From JAHRAW01 sp965243285 (GTDB taxonomy: Bacteria; Pseudomonadota; Gammaproteobacteria; Arenicellales; Poriferihabitantaceae), in contig OZ251537.1 of assembly GCA_965243285.1 (NCBI GenBank), positions 1,550,001 to 1,614,000 of the forward strand: a stretch of DNA of 64,000 bases. The letters are read 5' to 3'. A program made the position numbers and the translations under genes. The notes beneath the pieces were generated by a model. It worked only from the letters and a program-made list of their open reading frames with translations, made no database searches and was not told where the DNA came from. This document shows, one piece after another, positions 61,722 to 64,000 of this stretch; position 1 is the first letter of the stretch, and each line of letters opens with the position of its first letter.

Positions 61722-62920
61722 AGATCTTCGCGCCATCCACCCGAGCGTTAAGCGCCGGGTACGACCCATGGCTGTTGTTGGCGGTGGCGGCGCTGCTGTC
61801 GGTGGGCGTGGTGATGGTCTATTCGGCCTCCATCGCCTCAGACAGCGCCACCTTGCGCATCAATGTGCATTATTTGCTGAGGCAGGTGGCGCATATCGGG
61901 CTGGGGGCGGTGGCGCTGTGGGTCGCGGCGGCGCTCAATACCGAGTGGCTACAAGCCGCCAGTCGCGCCCTGCTGCTGCTGGCTTTCGCCTTGCTGATTT
62001 TGGTGGTGGTGCCCGGCGTCGGCATGGAGGTCAACGGCAGTTTGCGCTGGCTGGCGTTCGCCGGGGCGCACTTTCAGCCGTCGGAGTTGATGAAAGTCGC
62101 CATCGTGGTGTATTTCGCCGATTATTTTGCGCGCAAGCAAGCGCTGCTGCGGCGCTTTCAGGTCGGCGTGCTCAATGTCGGCGTGGTGCTCGGCGGGGTC
62201 GCCTGGTTGTTGTTGTTAGAGCCCGATTTCGGCAGCGCCACGGTCATCGTGCTGACAGTGGCCGCCATGATGTTCTTGGCCGGGGTGCGGTGGTGGCATT
62301 TTTGCGTCGGTTTGAGCGCCGTCACCGCCGCGCTTACCGCAGTGGCGTGGATGGCGCCGTACCGCGTCGAGCGCTTGCTCAGCCATCAAAACCCCTGGGC
62401 CGATCCGTTCGATGGCGGCTTCCAACTGGTGCAGGCGTTGATCGCCATCGGGCGCGGCGAATGGTTCGGCGCCGGGCTCGGCAGCAGCATCCAAAAACTC
62501 TTTTATCTGCCCCATGCCGGCACCGATTTTTTGGTAGCGGTCATCGGCGAGGAGCTCGGCGCGGCCGGTATTTTCGCCATCCTCATGCTGTTTGCATTGC
62601 TGCTGTGGCGCGCCTTCGCTATCGCCCGGCGGGCGCATTATCTGGGGCAGCGGTTCGGCGGGTTTTTGGCCCAGGGCATCGGCTTGTTGCTGGCGTTGCA
62701 GGCCGCCATCCACATCGGCGTCAACACCGGGCTGCTGCCGACCAAGGGCTTGACTTTGCCGTTGGTGAGTTACGGCGGCTCCAGCATGCTCAGCAACATG
62801 TTAGCGGTCGGCTTGTTGTTGGCGGTGGATAGGCGCTGCCGTGCCGACCTAGGACGCCGCGTCCAGCGCCCTGGCGGCGCGCGCCATCGACGCGCCGCCG
62901 GCTGCGCGTTGCGGTCATAA
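61718..62920 (+). CDS. ftsW: Septal peptidoglycan glycosyltransferase FtsW
   Basis: FtsW is the SEDS-family polymerase that works with FtsI at the septum. The 400-residue protein has ten membrane helices. Signatures are GVVMVYSASIASD, NGSLRWLAFAGAHFQPSELMK, LLLLEPDFGSATVI with the catalytic Asp, SHQNPWADPFDGGFQLVQAL, IGRGEWFGAGLGSS, PHAGTDFLVAVIGEELG, and LPTKGLTLPLVSYGGSSMLS. The start overlaps the murD stop by 4 bp. The basic C-terminus (RRCRADLGRRVQRPGGARHR) is cytoplasmic. Confidence 0.96.
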   Translation: MKIFAPSTRALSAGYDPWLLLAVAALLSVGVVMVYSASIASDSATLRINVHYLLRQVAHIGLGAVALWVAAALNTEWLQAASRALLLLAFALLILVVVPGVGMEVNGSLRWLAFAGAHFQPSELMKVAIVVYFADYFARKQALLRRFQVGVLNVGVVLGGVAWLLLLEPDFGSATVIVLTVAAMMFLAGVRWWHFCVGLSAVTAALTAVAWMAPYRVERLLSHQNPWADPFDGGFQLVQALIAIGRGEWFGAGLGSSIQKLFYLPHAGTDFLVAVIGEELGAAGIFAILMLFALLLWRAFAIARRAHYLGQRFGGFLAQGIGLLLALQAAIHIGVNTGLLPTKGLTLPLVSYGGSSMLSNMLAVGLLLAVDRRCRADLGRRVQRPGGARHRRAAGCALRS

Positions 62921-62939
62921 ATCATCCGGATAGCGCGCC

Positions 62940-64000
62940 ATGAAGCGTAAAAACCCCGAAAACCGGCGAGTTCGCGCGCCGCGCATTTTGGTGATGGCCG
63001 GCGGCAGCGGCGGGCATGTGATGCCGGCGTTAGCGGTGGCGGAGCGCTTGCGCGAGCGCGGGGTGTGCGTGCGGTGGATGGGGGTCGGCGGCGGGCTGGA
63101 GGCGAAAGTGGCACTCGGCGCCGGCTTCAAATTCAGCCCGATTCGCATAAAAGGGCTGCGCGGCAGCGGAATCCTGCGCTTGCTCATGATGCCGTTTATG
63201 CTGAGCTGGGCGATGTTGCAAGCGCTGTGGGTTTTTCTGCGCCATCAGCCGGACGGGGCGCTGGGCTTCGGCGGCTTCGTCTCCGGCCCTGGCGGCTTGG
63301 TCGCGGGCTTGCTGCGCCGGCCGTTGCTGGTGCACGAACAAAACACCATCGTTGGGCTGACCAACCGCTATCTGTCGCGCTTCGCAGCGCAGCGCTTGAG
63401 CGGCTTTCCCACTACCTCGGCGCAGCGGCGGCGGTTCACCTGGGTGGGCAACCCGGTGCGCCGCGAAATCGCCGACTTGCCGCCCCCGGGGCAGCGCTTG
63501 GGGCGGCGGCGCGGCGCCTTGCGATTATTGATCATCGGCGGCAGCGGCGGCGCTCAAGTGTTCAACCAACATCTGCCGGGGTTGCTGCAGCAGTGGGCGC
63601 GAGGCGCCGACGCGGCGCCGGAAGTGTGGCATCAATGCGGTCGCGAGCGCGCCGGACCCATCGGCGAGCGTTATCTTGATGCCGGCATCAGTTGTCGGGT
63701 AAGCGGTTTTATCGACGCCATGGCGCCGGCCTACGCGTGGAGCGATGTGGTCATCTGCCGCGCTGGCGCCATGACTATCGCCGAGTTGTGCGCGGCCGGC
63801 GCGGCCGCCATTTTGGTGCCTTATCCGCACGCCGTGAACGACCATCAGCACAGCAACGCGGCCTATGCGCAAGCCCGCGGGGCCGCCATTTTGGTAGTGC
63901 AAGAAGCGTTTTTGCGTGGCGCCTGGCTGGAGCGCTTGAGCGAATTTCAGCGCGACCGCAGTCACTTAGTACGCATGGCGAAAGCGGCGCGGCAACTCGC
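62940..64000 (+). CDS. murG: Undecaprenyldiphospho-muramoylpentapeptide GlcNAc transferase (3' end outside window)
   Basis: MurG makes lipid II from lipid I and UDP-GlcNAc. The frame is open to the end of the window (353 codons), with only the last few C-terminal residues missing. The first glycine loop is ILVMAGGSGGHVMPALAVAE. FGGFVSGPGGLVAG is the second and LLIIGGSGGAQVFNQ the third. VHEQNTIVGLTNRYLS and the UDP-GlcNAc motif ICRAGAMTIAELCAAG with PYPHAVNDHQHSNA are intact. ATG at 62940 opens MKRKNPENRRVRAPRI, a slightly long basic leader. It follows ftsW by 19 bp in the usual order; murC would be expected next. Confidence 0.96.
   Translation, partial: MKRKNPENRRVRAPRILVMAGGSGGHVMPALAVAERLRERGVCVRWMGVGGGLEAKVALGAGFKFSPIRIKGLRGSGILRLLMMPFMLSWAMLQALWVFLRHQPDGALGFGGFVSGPGGLVAGLLRRPLLVHEQNTIVGLTNRYLSRFAAQRLSGFPTTSAQRRRFTWVGNPVRREIADLPPPGQRLGRRRGALRLLIIGGSGGAQVFNQHLPGLLQQWARGADAAPEVWHQCGRERAGPIGERYLDAGISCRVSGFIDAMAPAYAWSDVVICRAGAMTIAELCAAGAAAILVPYPHAVNDHQHSNAAYAQARGAAILVVQEAFLRGAWLERLSEFQRDRSHLVRMAKAARQL

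Overview
The window looks like a chromosome segment of a GC-rich gammaproteobacterium. Supporting signs are a gamma-type dcw cell-division/cell-wall cluster (mraZ-rsmH-ftsL-ftsI-murE-murF-mraY-murD-ftsW-murG), the hfq-hflX pair, ampD, a Gram-negative surface autotransporter and a meso-DAP-type MurE. I cannot name a genus. Abundant intergenic simple repeats, in-frame repeat insertions in housekeeping genes, a giant Ig-like adhesin and ectoine-breakdown genes would fit a host-associated or marine lineage, but that is inference.

Layout. 1-11.4 kb: housekeeping genes (dusA end, an AsmA-type protein, a class IV aminotransferase, a Trm112-like protein, ppk on the minus strand, two overlapping CNNM/CorC-type membrane proteins, ampD) ending at tRNA-Phe. 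Inside it lies a chimeric ORF joining a sterol-desaturase-type hydroxylase in frame to the tail of a DNA methyltransferase-HNH protein. 11.4-14 kb: an AT-richer accessory islet behind the tRNA (phage-type DNA methyltransferase, hicBA toxin-antitoxin pair, an amber-interrupted small gene). 14-29.4 kb: a two-part sodium/solute symporter, doeA-doeB, hfq-hflX, an EamA exporter, malate dehydrogenase, a complete tripartite tricarboxylate transporter (tctC-B-A order) and a class V aminotransferase. 29.5-37 kb: an MFS transporter, enoyl-CoA hydratase, propionyl-CoA synthetase and gshB, separated by long repeat islands. 37.5-45.5 kb: one 8-kb gene for an autotransporter adhesin with about 20 Ig-like repeats, preceded by a run of 15 C. 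45.5-47.5 kb: a 2-kb gene-free repeat island. 47.6-51.3 kb: 5-oxoprolinase. 52-64 kb: the dcw cluster, with a recognisable mraZ promoter and MraZ boxes; murG runs off the end.

The most unusual feature is a dispersed foldback-like repeat family filling most large intergenic gaps from about 21 kb onward, with one more copy at 2 kb. Each module has a conserved lead-in (TTTTAACGYTTTRCTCC), a G/C-rich outer hairpin, an inner hairpin of one of two alternative sequences (AAAACTGGCG or AAATCAGGCG, both arms changing together), a GGTGGGGG tail, and flanks of short-period repeats that are T-rich beside forward copies and A-rich beside reverse copies. Many islands contain forward and reverse halves around a small central hairpin, so a whole island can fold back on itself. 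Two copies carry the same 150-bp TIR element inserted in the outer hairpin loop in opposite orientations. A related trend is in-frame tandem repeats inside essential genes (murE, murF, murD, ppk) and others (tctB, the class V aminotransferase, gshB). All calls rest on reading the sequence; no database search was possible.
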